Assembly (NCBI GenBank): GCA_033725935.1
Contig: MU867178.1
Span: 1-13,409, forward strand
DNA: 13,409 bases
Origin: Cladorrhinum sp. PSN259
Lineage: Eukaryota > Ascomycota > Sordariomycetes > Sordariales > Podosporaceae
Reading direction: 5' to 3'
Shown piece after piece: positions 1 to 9,098 of the stretch. The notes below the pieces were generated by a model. It did no database searches and was not told the origin of the DNA. It saw nothing but the letters and a program-made list of their open reading frames with translations. Every line of letters starts with the position of its first letter. Position 1 is the stretch's first letter. The position numbers and the translations under genes were made by a program.

Positions 1-2
1 AC

Positions 3-1455
3 ATGCTTAAGGCTCTATGCCAAGCCTCGGGAGTCAACATAGACCCGGCTACCGGGCAGTCCATAACAACAGCCCCTGCAGCCCCCCCAGCACCAAGCCC
101 TATTACTGAACCCCCTGAGGCTATTACAGCACACAGCATGCGAGAGCTTTCTCGACAGTCACTAGCCCTCCCTGACAAGGCCAGACTTACGGGCCCAGAG
201 AACTACAGCCAGTGGCTACAGGCTGTAAACATTCAATTTACAGCGCTCGGCTACAGCACCTTCACTACCAACCCAGCCGCAGCCTGTACAGGCCTCAGTA
301 CGGCTCACCAAGCCCTGTTGCTCATGACAATACGCAACACACTGCAAGAAGGCCCCCTCTCTACTATATCCAACCTTACTAGCCCTGTGGAAGCCTTCAA
401 CCACCTGAAAATTCAATACGGACCAACCCAAGGACAGCTACGGGAACAACTTTATAAGGAATTCCACACCCTGCAATTCGACGGCTCCCTCAGTATAGTG
501 GAATACAACGCTCATTTCAACACACTGATCCAGCGTTTACGCCTTGCAGAGGTTACTATACAGGAGGTCGACCAACTGAATCACTACCTAAACACCCTAG
601 AAGCGCAATTTCCTAGCTGGGTCGAGCGCTGTAAGGCAGTGGTACGGCACCAAAGATGGGCCGCAGAAACCATGAATATGGCTCCCACTATTAGCCTCCG
701 ATACTTCCAAGAAGACCTCCTGGCCGAAACCAAAACCACTAATTCCACTACCTCAAAACAACTTGCGGCATTACAAGCTTCCTATAAGGCCACACAACAG
801 AGCTCCCGAGGCAACCGGAAGAAGAAGAAGCCTACTACCGACCACGACCACGACAAGGACCAAGAAGCCGAGCCACAGGTAGATGCCAGCTTTACAGTAG
901 ACTTTCGACTAGATATAGGCTCCTTTATTGACTACGGCATCGGCGAAGAGGCCCCGGAGCCCACTAAGGCCCCCGAAGCCCACCGAACCGACCACAAGAA
1001 AAGGATGCAATGGCTCTTCGACACAGGGTCCACAGTACACATTTGCAACGATAAGTGCTTATTTACGAACTTAGACGAATCTCCCAGCAGTTGCGGCACT
1101 GTTAAAACTGGAGGAGGCCCTGTACCAGCCAAAGGTATAGGGACCGTACGCCTAGAACTATTTACTGGAATGAAAAACGATCAGGCCACTTACAGTGTAA
1201 TCGACCTAACGAAGTGCCTATACGTTCCGACCTTTCCCCTAAACATCGTTAGTGGAGAGAGGCTCTACAAGTCCGGAGGAGCCCTAGGAAACAATAAGAT
1301 CTACAACGCAGCCCACAAAATAATTGCCCGGCTCGATATTCCAAAGAACGGCTTTTTCCTTACCTTAAAGGGGGTCAATACAGTACCTAAGGCCTCCCAC
1401 TGGCTCTGCTATAGCAATACCGAAGGCTCTGAAACCCCTGAAGTCACAGAGGTAG
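3..1455 (+). CDS. copia Gag-protease half of an interrupted polyprotein
   Basis: N-terminal 484 residues of a copia Gag-Pol polyprotein, which forms the particle and cleaves itself. Residues about 60-240 resemble the copia Gag (UBN2 / Retrotran_gag_2) fold, with an early N-Y-x2-W motif near residues 67-71 and helices spanning the 'FNHLKIQYG' region. A lysine run (residues 273-276) and an Asp/His-rich stretch follow; no CCHC zinc knuckle is visible. The aspartic protease has its active-site D-T-G-S at residues 340-343 and the typical downstream 'LYVPTFPLNIVSG' strand near 407-417. The frame is open from the window edge, so the Met at base 3 need not be the real start. The LTR at 1456 adds a spurious tail of about 35 residues ending at 1562. 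The second half resumes in frame at 9099. It cannot yield a full polyprotein in this arrangement. Confidence 0.88.
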
Positions 1456-1579
1456 TGTTACGCCTCGCGCGTAAATCCCCCCGCATACGGACCTTAATGC
1501 AGGGCATTGTGGGGTCCATAGCTAATCACTGGGCTAGGGATGGGAAGACCCACAAGTCCTAATGCAGCTAATTAGAAGG

Positions 1580-1655
1580 GACTCGACCGACTCGATGTTC
1601 GAGTCTATCGAGTTATATACAGACCCACCGACTCGATAGACTCGATAGTCGAGTC
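1580..1655 (+). promoter_or_regulatory. U3 motif array: GACTCGA pairs and palindromes
   Basis: Direct copies of GACTCGA occur at 1580, 1589, 1630 and 1639, i.e. two pairs each with a 9-bp period. Each pair is followed, after a 3-base gap, by the inverted form TCGAGTC (1599-1605 and 1649-1655), giving two perfect 7-bp-arm palindromes. The same array is present in LTR2 and LTR3. Placement upstream of the TATA box suggests a transcription-factor-binding enhancer; that role is inferred. Confidence 0.6.
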
Positions 1656-1755
1656 TCTCGAATTGGGATATAATATACCTAAAGACATATATAGATAGCT
1701 TCACTATAAGTAAGAGGAGTGCTAGATACTTCTTATCGTAAGGACTTAGTTCCTT

Positions 1756-1766
1756 ACGTAAGTAAT
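1756..1766 (+). promoter_or_regulatory. Putative 5' end of R, complementary to the primer-binding site
   Basis: ACGTAAGTAAT here corresponds to ACGCAAGCAAT in the less mutated LTR2 and LTR3. It lies 62 bases past the TATA box (1688-1694). Bases 1756-1765 are perfectly complementary to 1937-1946, just inside the LTR, with a G-U pair extending it to 11. This is the arrangement of Tf1-type self-priming, where the mRNA 5' end folds back as primer. The block is kept in all five LTR copies of the window. The transcription start is inferred, not seen. Confidence 0.5.
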
Positions 1767-1935
1767 ATAATCGTTTATTATCTATAATACTTAAAGCGAT
1801 ACTTTATAAAGTTACTTATTAATTAATAGTAATTAACCCCGTCTAAGAGCGTCCCGTAACCTTCGATTTCCCTATTATATTACCCTAAGCGTACTGCCTT
1901 GCAGTCTAAACCCTACTCGGTATAGGTTATAATAC

Positions 1936-1946
1936 GTTACTTACGT
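1936..1946 (+). other. Candidate self-priming primer-binding site
   Basis: GTTACTTACGT begins two bases after LTR1. It pairs with LTR bases 1756-1766 (10 Watson-Crick pairs plus one G-U). I recognise no tRNA 3' end complement at this spot. The complementarity appears to have survived RIP because both partners changed compatibly (CA to TA on one side, TG to TA on the other). Confidence 0.5.
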
Positions 1947-1993
1947 TATTTAAGATCGAACGTTATGCTTAGATACCACGAATAACCCTTAAT

Positions 1994-3787
1994 ATAGCTT
2001 TTACTTCTAATAATCCCTCTACCGCTAATCCGAACGTCGACGAAGGAGAAGTCTAATTTCCGGATATTATTCCGCCTAGCGATAATAAGTCCGATAAAGA
2101 AAAGGTTCCGAAACTAAACCTTAAGGAGAAAATTAATACTATTGGACGGAAACTCCTCGGTATAGAAGAAGCCCTAATGGCGAAGGACGAACTTAAGGAA
2201 CTTAAGGAGGAAATTATGCGTCTCTAAACCGCTATCGCGAGCAAGCGTACTAGCAAGACCGATAACGTTCTTAAGATCGCAGCTAAGGTCGGCAAACCTC
2301 CTATTTTCAGCGGTAATAAATAAGAACTCCCGTCCTAGATCTCGCACGTTAGAACTAACCTCCGGCTCTATAATATTAAGGACCCCGAGTCTTAACTCCT
2401 TTACGCTACCAATTACCTCAGAAGGGACCCTAAACAATAGTTTAACGGGATCCTTAAGAACTACTTCGACTACGCCGAAGACGAGAGAGAAACCCTCACT
2501 TAAGAAATCTTCGAAATTAGGCTAAGTAAATTTAAGGAGGAAATTAAGAAAATATATAGCGAGCCCGACGAGGAGAAGGCCGCCGAAGATCGCTTAAAGC
2601 GATTGGTACAAACGATATCAGCCGTAGCGTACGCGATATTATTCCGTCGCGACACTTTTAGGGTGAATTAGGCAGAAGCAGGCCTAAAGAATAGGTTCTA
2701 TAAGGGACTAAAACCTAAGGTCAAGGATAAACTTATTAAAAAGGACCGATACGCCTTATCGCTTAACGACTATATTAATAAAGCTATTATCGTTAATAAC
2801 CGCATCTTTAAGAGAATAATGGAGGATAAGGGCGTTTACAGAGACCCCCGCTTCCCTAAAGCCAACACCCCTAAGAAGTACCAATACAAGAGTACTTTAA
2901 CTGGAACTTACCCTAGACCTATAAATATCGGCGTAATATAATATAACAACCAGCGTAAGTATAGCGATAAACCTAAGGACAAGTCTAAGGTTAAATGCTT
3001 TAATTATAATAAGATAGGTTACTATATACGAGATTATTATGCCCTTAGGAAATTTAAACCAGTGCCTAAATAAAGATAAGTACAGTTTGCCGAGAACAAT
3101 CGTACTATTAGGATGGCTTAGCAGGATAGCGACGACAATACCCTCGTACCTACTTACGACGGCTTTAACAAGGAAGAATATACTAGCGAATTAAAATAAT
3201 ATATATTACCTTTACCCGACGATAGCGAAAACTCGGAACCCGAGGGAACGATCGACTACCCCTTAGAGTTAGATATAAGCAAAGATATAGGCTAGTAAAT
3301 TACCTTAGAAGATATGGCAGAGAGCTTTACGGTAATTGGGAGAGTTATAAAGGATATCCGAAAAATAATAGTTATCTGAGAAAAGGGAGGACGACCCGAT
3401 AATATACCCCTCGCCTTACCTACTTATATCCTACACTTACGCGTCGCCTAGTTTAACTATATCTACGATAACTGCATTTATTACTACAGATATAAGATTT
3501 TTCATAAATTCTTTCCCACACGCCTAAATAACGAACCTATTCTTAAGGTCCATAAGGTAGGATCGGATAACGAATGGAATTTTAAAACATTAACGGAACG
3601 TGCTAATATCCTCTATATAGAAAGCTAGGTACCTATAGAATATTAGGATAAGGACGAACCTAACTATAAGGATTACCTATACGTATGGTGCGTCAGGTAT
3701 AAGAGAGAAAAAGCTAGAGAATGGCATAGACGGAGAACGCGATAAAACTCTAACCTTATTATAGCACCACGATCGGGAAACGGCTAA
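1994..3787 (+). pseudogene. Chromovirus gag, RIP-inactivated
   Basis: A single frame of about 597 codons can be followed with no indel but many TAG/TAA codons. It probably started at an ATA (1994) that was once ATG. An N-terminal Lys/Glu-rich coil covers about 2100-2230. The Ty3-type capsid homology region follows, with 'GKPPIFSGNK' at about 2290 and 'ISHVRTNLRLY' just downstream. At 2996-3037 the nucleocapsid knuckle is visible in ruins: spacing C-x2-C-x4-H-x4-C is exact, but only the first Cys (2996) remains and the other three positions are Tyr (3005, 3020, 3035), as expected from TGY to TAY and CAY to TAY. A long acidic tail follows, with a second Tyr/Cys cluster near 3458-3500. It ends in the frame before pol (pol is -1 relative to gag) with an overlap. 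Confidence 0.8.
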
Positions 3788-5352
3788 CGGGCCTCCCTAG
3801 GCCCAAGTGGATTAGACTAATTCCATACCGACGGATCATAACTCGCACCAGGAGGCCGCGAGCCGGATCTAACAAAAAGACCTCTATAGCATATTACGAA
3901 ACGGTCGCTAAAGCTATAGTATTAGGTAACGAAAACGCCTTAACTATAAAAGTACGATAGATAGACTCTAAAGAAAAGGAGTACCGAGCCATTATAGTGA
4001 TCGACTCGGGGAGCACGATTAATATTATTAATCCTTCGTTTATAAATAAAATAAGGATGCCGTAAATTAAGAAGAAATAACCTTATCGAATAAGGACCTA
4101 TAAAGGGCAAACGGCCAGTTATAATAATGAAATTAGCTCACGGGAAACAATACTCTTAATTATAGTGGATAATGACCTATAAAAAGTGAATTTTAATATC
4201 CTACCGATAGGTCCTAAATGCAATATGATTTTAGGACATCCGTAATTAAAGAAATATAACCCGGATATTGACTAGGAGAATGGCTATCTTAACTCTAGGC
4301 TTAATACTAAATGGGTGAATAGAGCTAAATTAGATAGGGCTCCCAGATGCCCAGAGGGATAAGAGATCCCCTGCGAGCAAATAAGACATATAAGCTATAA
4401 CGAGCTAATATTAACTAATAAAGGAAGATCTAAGAAAAGACCCTCGTACCCTAAAGAACCAGAATAATAGGTGATATATGTCAGACCAGAGAAGCTAGAG
4501 GACAACCCGAGTAACGACTCGGAACACGAACTTCCTAAGGAAAAGGAAGACCTTAGCAATATTCCGAAGGAATATTATAATTTTACCGTCTTTAGATATA
4601 AGATAAAGAACGAGCTCCCCGCGAGAACCTCTTTCGACCATGAGATTCGACTGAAAGAAGGAGCTAAGTTACGATACTATAAAGCATACCACCTAAGACC
4701 ACGACAGGACTAGGCCTTATAAGAATACATTAAGGAGAATTTATTAAAAGGGTTTATTCGGGAGTTATAGAGCGAAGCGGCTTATCCTATTTTATTTATA
4801 CCCAAAAAAGGGACAATAGACTTAAGACTTATAGTTAATTATCAACAACTAAATAAGGAAACAATTAAGAACAGGTATCCGCTGCCGCTTATTAGGGAGA
4901 TAAAGGACAGATTAGCTAGCGCCTAATGGTTCAGTCGTCTTAATCTTCCGATGGCCTTTAGCCATATCCGGATTAAGGAGGGGGACGAATAGAAGATAGC
5001 TTTCAGGACTCGCTACGGGCACTTTAAGTACCAGGTTATGCCTTTTAGACTCACCAACGCCCCGGCGATATTCTAAAGCATGATTAACCATACCCTACGC
5101 CCCTATCTAGATCGATTTACCTTTATATACTTAGACGATATCTTGATTTATTCTAAAACGCTCGAGGAGTATCAGGAATACGTGCGATAGATTTTATAAA
5201 CGCTATAAGATACGGGATTATCAGTAAATCCATGTAAGAGCGAATTCCACATATAGAAAACAATTTTCCTTAGATTCGAGATCTCTCCGGGAGAAATCCG
5301 AATAGAATCAGCCAAGATTGCGGCAGTCAGGGACTAGCCGGTACTAACAAAC
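3755..5352 (+). pseudogene. Chromovirus pol, 5' part: protease and reverse transcriptase, RIP-inactivated
   Basis: The frame is -1 relative to gag and overlaps its end. The aspartic protease motif D-S-G-S is at 4003-4014. A spacer with acidic and basic patches (4300-4700) leads to RT. Visible RT blocks are 'FIPKKGTIDLRLIVNYQQLN' at about 4795-4855, 'KNRYPLP' near 4870, the 'FRTRYGHFKYQVMPF' region near 5005-5047, and the catalytic Y-L-D-D at 5128-5139. The first catalytic Asp, expected in an L-D-L context, reads Asn at 4942-4944, a G-to-A change. Several Trp, Gln and other codons are TAG/TAA (for example 4924, 5074 and 5188). The frame is broken at 5352/5353 by the solo LTR and resumes at 5837. 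RT would copy the element RNA; this copy cannot. Confidence 0.85.
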
Positions 5353-5831
5353 TGTTACGCCTCGCGCGTAAATCCCCCCGCATACGGACCCCAATGCAGG
5401 GTATTGTGGGGTCTATAGCCAATCACTGGGCCAGGGATGGGAAGACCTATAAGTCCCAATGCAGCCAATTAGAAGGGACTCGACCGACTCGATATTCGAG
5501 TCCATTAAGTTACACACAGACCCACCGACTCGACAGACTCGATAGTCGAGTCTCTCGAGTTGGGATATAATATACCTAGAGATATATATAGATAGCTTCA
5601 CTATAAGTAGGAGGAGTGCTAGATACTTCTCATCGTGAGGACTTAGTTCCTCACGCAAGCAATATAATCGTTCATTGTCTATAATATTTAAAGCGATATT
5701 TTGTAGAGCTACCTGTTAGTTGACAGTAATTGACCCCGTCTGAGAGCGTCCCGTAACCTTCGATTTCCCTGTCATATTACCCCAGGCGTACTGCCTTGCA
5801 GTCTGAACCCTACTCGGTGCAGGTTGTAACA
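5353..5831 (+). repeat. Solo LTR (LTR2) nested in the chromovirus pol
   Basis: A 479-bp copy of the same LTR, TGTTAC...GTAACA, with intact termini, flanked by a perfect 5-bp duplication CAAAC (5348-5352 and 5832-5836). Removing LTR plus one duplication rejoins the pol frame between RT and RNase H. It is less RIP-mutated than LTR1. A TATA box lies at 5583-5591. The internal region of the second element was presumably lost by LTR-LTR recombination. Confidence 0.95.
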
Positions 5832-5836
5832 CAAAC

Positions 5837-7981
5837 CAGAAAGAAGTTAGGATGTTTATTGGATTTATTAACTTCTATAGATCCTTTATTAAAGGGTTCG
5901 GCAAGATTGCCAAACCCTTATATAAGCTCACCGGCGAAGGATATCCATTTAAGTAAAAATAAGAATAATAGGACGCCTTCGACTAACTTAGAGAAGCCAT
6001 TAGCAGCGAACCAGTGCTACGGATACCAGATTTTAACAGACCTTTCCAAATCGAGACGGACGCATCAGACTTTGCCATTAGAGCAGAGCTTTACTAATAC
6101 TTCGACGACGGGCGATATCCCGTAGGATTCGTTTCGAAGAAGATCTCTGGACCAGCACTTAATTATCTAATTTATGATAAAGAGCTTATGGCCGTTATCG
6201 AGGCATTCGATGAATGGAGACCTTATTTTAGTAGGACTAAGGAACCAATGGATATTTTTATAAATTACCGGAACTTAAAATACTTTGTTATTAAGGAACT
6301 GAGTCTTAGATAAGTACGATAGGCAGAATTCTTAGCCCCCTTTAATTTCTATATCTATTACGTTAAGGGAAAGGAAAACGCTAAAGCAAACGCGCTTAGT
6401 AGAAGACCCGACTATAAGGGTAATGAGAAGTACGACGTAGTACCACTTTTTAAGGAAAAGAACGGAACCTTAAAACATATAATTCAGATCTGGGAAGACT
6501 GCGCCAGAACCTACCACATAAAGTAGGAAGATTACGAATTTTAAGCCAAATAACGAGACGTCGATAAGGATGAAATGGAAGAACTGGAGTTACGGGTAAG
6601 ACCCGAAGATAACGACCTAATATGGTACTTTAATAAAGCATACGTACTAATGGACAAGAGACGAGCGTATATTATTAAGCTGCACGAAGATAAACTTAGA
6701 GGATACCTAGGCATTAAGAAGACGCTCGAACGCGTGCAATAATACTACGCGTTCCTAAGGATAAAGAAGGTAGTAGAAGAGATAGTTAGAGAATACGAAA
6801 TGTGCATTAAGAGTAAGGCGGCAAGACACAAACCATATAGACTACTCGAACCTCTCCCTACCGCAGAACGAGCATAAGGATCCATATCGATAGACTTTAT
6901 TACTAAGCTCCCCGACTTAACGGTACCAGATGGAACAGACGTTAAATATAACTCTATCTGGGTAGTGGTTAATAGACTCACTAAATGGGCCTATTTCATA
7001 CCCTTCAGAGAAACCATTACGGCAGAATAGTTAGCCTACCACTTCAAACGGAACATCGTAAGCCAGCACGGGTTACCAGATAACATTACCTCGGACAGAG
7101 ACAAGTTATTTATATCCAAGTTTTAGTAAGCCCTAATAAAACGACTGGATATTAAATCCAAGCTCTCGACCGCGTTCTATCCCTAGACTAATAGACAGAC
7201 CGAACGACTTAACCAGGTTATTAAACAATACCTTCGGTACTATATCAACTTTAAATAGGATAATTAAGTTAACCTGTTACTAACAGCATAATTAGCCTAT
7301 AACTCTAGCAGCATAGAGTCAACGAATATATTACTATTCTTCGCTAATTACGGATATTAGCTAGAGCTACGTTAGGGACCAGCAGCTGATGTATCTAGAG
7401 CAACGGTGCGTACAAGACGGTTATAAGAAATGCACGATATATTAAAAGAAATACTCGAATTCGTCCGGGAACGAATGCGTATCTATTACGATAAATATAG
7501 GATCGAGGGACCTCCCCTTAAGGAGGGAGATAAAGTGTTTCTTCTTATACGTAACCTCCATATAAAACGACTAAGTAGGAAACTCGATTTTAAGAAAATC
7601 GGACCGTTTAAAATTAAAAGGAAAATTTCGATATTAAACTATGAACTTATCCTACCTAATTCTATAAGAGTACGAACTAAAGTATTCTATATTTCCCTAC
7701 TTAAACCCGCACTAAGAAGAGCCAGACTCGAGACGTAGCTCGAGATAGTAAACGACGAAGAAGAATTCGACGTCGAAGATATCTTAGATTCCCGAATTAG
7801 TAATAACGAACTTTAATATCTTATTAAATAGCTTAATTACGGACCAGAATCTAACTCGTAGGAACCTATCGATCTTCTGGACTGCTCGGAGAAGCTCTAG
7901 TAATTCTATCGACAGAACCCAGATCGACCTAGGATACAAAATTTGGATCCAGGTCCGACTAGTCAACCCTTAAGGAAATAA
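5837..7981 (+). pseudogene. Chromovirus pol, 3' part: RNase H, integrase, chromodomain, RIP-inactivated
   Basis: It continues pol after the solo LTR. The RT connection ('MFIGFINFYRSFI') is at 5849-5890 and RNase H 'TDASDFA' at about 6056-6077. The integrase zinc domain around 6685-6830 has the second His and first Cys changed to Tyr. The catalytic triad is intact: Asp 6893-6895, Asp 7094-7096 and Glu 7202-7204, the last two with exactly 35 residues between (DD35E). The GPY/F module ('KIGPFKI' and 'VFYISLLKP') sits in an open stretch at 7430-7738. A chromodomain at about 7763-7920 shows 'EFDVEDILDSR', 'YLIK' plus stop (expected Trp), 'NYGPESNS' plus stop (expected Trp) and 'EPIDLLD'. These chromodomains are known to steer integration to heterochromatin. 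The frame ends at TAA 7979-7981, tail to tail with the antisense ORF. Confidence 0.87.
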
Positions 7982-8516
7982 GCCAGTCGGGATTACCAAC
8001 GTCCTTAGAGGATAACGGGGGATAGCCGTCCCCTAAGACTGGGAACTCTAATTCCGGAATAGCCGAAATAGCCGCCTCTTCCTATTCCAATCTCTCCAAC
8101 TCCTCCATAGAATCCACACTACGAGAAAGAGCCCGCGCTATCTTCGTAGTCTATTTTCGCTTCTAAAGACGCAATCGGTTAATTTTCGCGTCTAGAGTAG
8201 CACGCGCTGCCTCCGCTTCCTCCATTTCAGCTTCTAGCCTATCATGCTAGGAAACTATTTTACGAAGCTATTGTACCGATATCCCTAAGGTATTATATAA
8301 GGCTTGATTATCTTAAATATACGCCGCGTAGCGAGAGGACGATATAGGCGAGGACTCGTATGGAATCGCCTTCCTTTCGTAGTAGGAACACGCGCGCACT
8401 ATCGTAATCGGGGACCGGAGAACTGCTTCTAAAAGAGCGTTACGCTATATAGTCCGAATATAAGGAACGTTAGGTCGAAAGGACTTATAATTCTTCTATA
8501 TCCTATTAGCAGATAT
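7959..8516 (-). pseudogene. Antisense ORF in the chromovirus 3' region: Cys-cluster plus coiled-coil protein, RIP-inactivated
   Basis: On the minus strand one frame of 186 codons runs without indels from ATA at 8516-8514 (probably a former ATG) to TAG at 7961-7959. It is interrupted only by TAG/TAA codons of RIP type. N-terminal third: 'RACSYYERKAIPYESSP' (C at 8388-8390) then 'SSRYAAYI'. With Tyr read as RIP-altered Cys the spacing is C-x2-C-x5-C...C-x2-C, like a small zinc cluster. Middle: an acidic/basic heptad-like segment ('HDRLEAEMEEAEAARATLD', about 8190-8246) then 'RLRL' and Lys/Arg-rich residues. C-terminal: 'SRSVDSMEELERLE' followed by an acidic tail. I recall similar coiled-coil hypothetical proteins next to fungal gypsy elements, but cannot search. 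Function unknown. It converges on pol with a 23-bp overlap. Confidence 0.6.
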
Positions 8517-8615
8517 TTTAAGGAATTAGATGAAAAGGGAGAACTTACAGTCACAACGACAAATTTCTTAGCGTCAGAAAGTCTTCGAGGCGAAGACTAT
8601 GGAGGAGGGGAAACG
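8517..8615 (+). other. Chromovirus 3' untranslated end with polypurine tract
   Basis: About 100 bases between the antisense ORF and the right LTR. GGAGGAGGGGAAA at 8601-8613 is a good plus-strand primer (polypurine tract), two bases from LTR3. CA and TG are more frequent here than further inside the element, so RIP is weaker at this edge. Confidence 0.75.
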
Positions 8616-9094
8616 TATTACGCCTCGCGCGTAAATCCCCCCGCATACGGACCCTAATACAGGGTATTGTAGGGTCCATAGCCAATCACTGGGCCAGGGA
8701 TGGGAAGACCCACAAATCCCAATGCAGCTAATTAGAAGGGATTCGACCGACTCGATATTCGAGTCCATCAAGTTACACACAGACCCACCGACTCGATAGA
8801 CTCGATAGTCGAGTCTCTCGAGTTGGGATATAATATACTTAGAGATATATGTAGATAGCTTCACTATAAGTAGGAGGAGTGCTGGATACTTCTTATCGTA
8901 AGGACTTAGTTCCTCACGCAAGCAATATAATCGTTTATTATCTACAATACTTAAAGCGATACTTTGTAGAGCTACCTGTTAGTTGATAGTGATTGACTCC
9001 GTCTGAGAGCGTCCCGTAACCTTCGATTTCCCTGTCATATTACCCCAGGCGTACTGCCTTGCAGTCTGAACCCTACTCGGTGCAGGTTGTAACA
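8616..9094 (+). repeat. 3' LTR of the chromovirus (LTR3)
   Basis: 479 bp, starting TATTACG (TG changed to TA) and ending GGTTGTAACA. Its last 100 bases match the solo LTR2 exactly by eye, whereas LTR1 is heavily altered there. The same GACTCGA palindrome array is present, with TATATGTAG at 8846-8854. It is followed by CGTGG (9095-9099), the right target-site copy, then copia pol. Confidence 0.95.
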
Positions 9095-9098
9095 CGTG

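Larger units (their letters stand above)
1456..1934 (+). repeat. 5' LTR of the chromovirus (LTR1)
   Basis: It starts TGTTACGCCTCGCGCG and ends GGTTATAATA, where the sister copies end GGTTGTAACA, so the TGTTAC/GTAACA terminal inverted repeat is masked by G-to-A and C-to-T changes. It is the same length (479 bp) as the copies at 5353 and 8616, and differences from them are essentially all transitions. A TATATAG box lies at 1688-1694. Mutations relative to the sisters cluster in the 3' half (after about 1715), while the first 230 bp are much less changed. Confidence 0.95.
1456..9094 (+). mobile_element. RIP-degraded Ty3/gypsy chromovirus, complete with both LTRs
   Basis: A full-length LTR retrotransposon of 7,639 bp, which includes a later 479-bp solo LTR. 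Both LTRs are 479 bp. A primer-binding region follows the left LTR and a purine tract (8601-8613) precedes the right one. Order is gag, protease, RT, RNase H, integrase, chromodomain, i.e. the Ty3/gypsy chromovirus order. Flanks are GGTAG (1451-1455) and CGTGG (9095-9099), a degenerate 4-5 bp target duplication. Removing the element plus one flank copy puts the copia frame back in phase. Stops are almost all TAG or TAA at expected Gln or Trp sites, and CA/TG are scarce, most strikingly in about 1690-3300. That fits RIP. It is non-functional as it stands. Confidence 0.9.

Noticed and set aside
1456..1562. C-terminal tail of about 35 residues on the copia Gag-protease frame
   Set aside because: It is read-through into LTR1 sequence, not part of the copia protein.
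1580..1655. GACTCGA repeats as a CRISPR-like array
   Set aside because: The units are 7 bp, partly inverted, with no regular spacers, inside a eukaryotic LTR.
2174..2437. Minus-strand 87-codon frame in the chromovirus gag
   Set aside because: The plus frame here has Gag features and RIP-type stops; the minus frame is a shadow that stays open because RIP creates TA-rich codons on both strands.
5413..5658. Minus-strand open frame in LTR2, with similar frames in LTR3 (8574-8921) and a plus-strand one at 13199-13384
   Set aside because: They recur because the LTR itself recurs. They cross U3 palindromes and TATA sequence and show no domain; conservation is explained by DNA homology.
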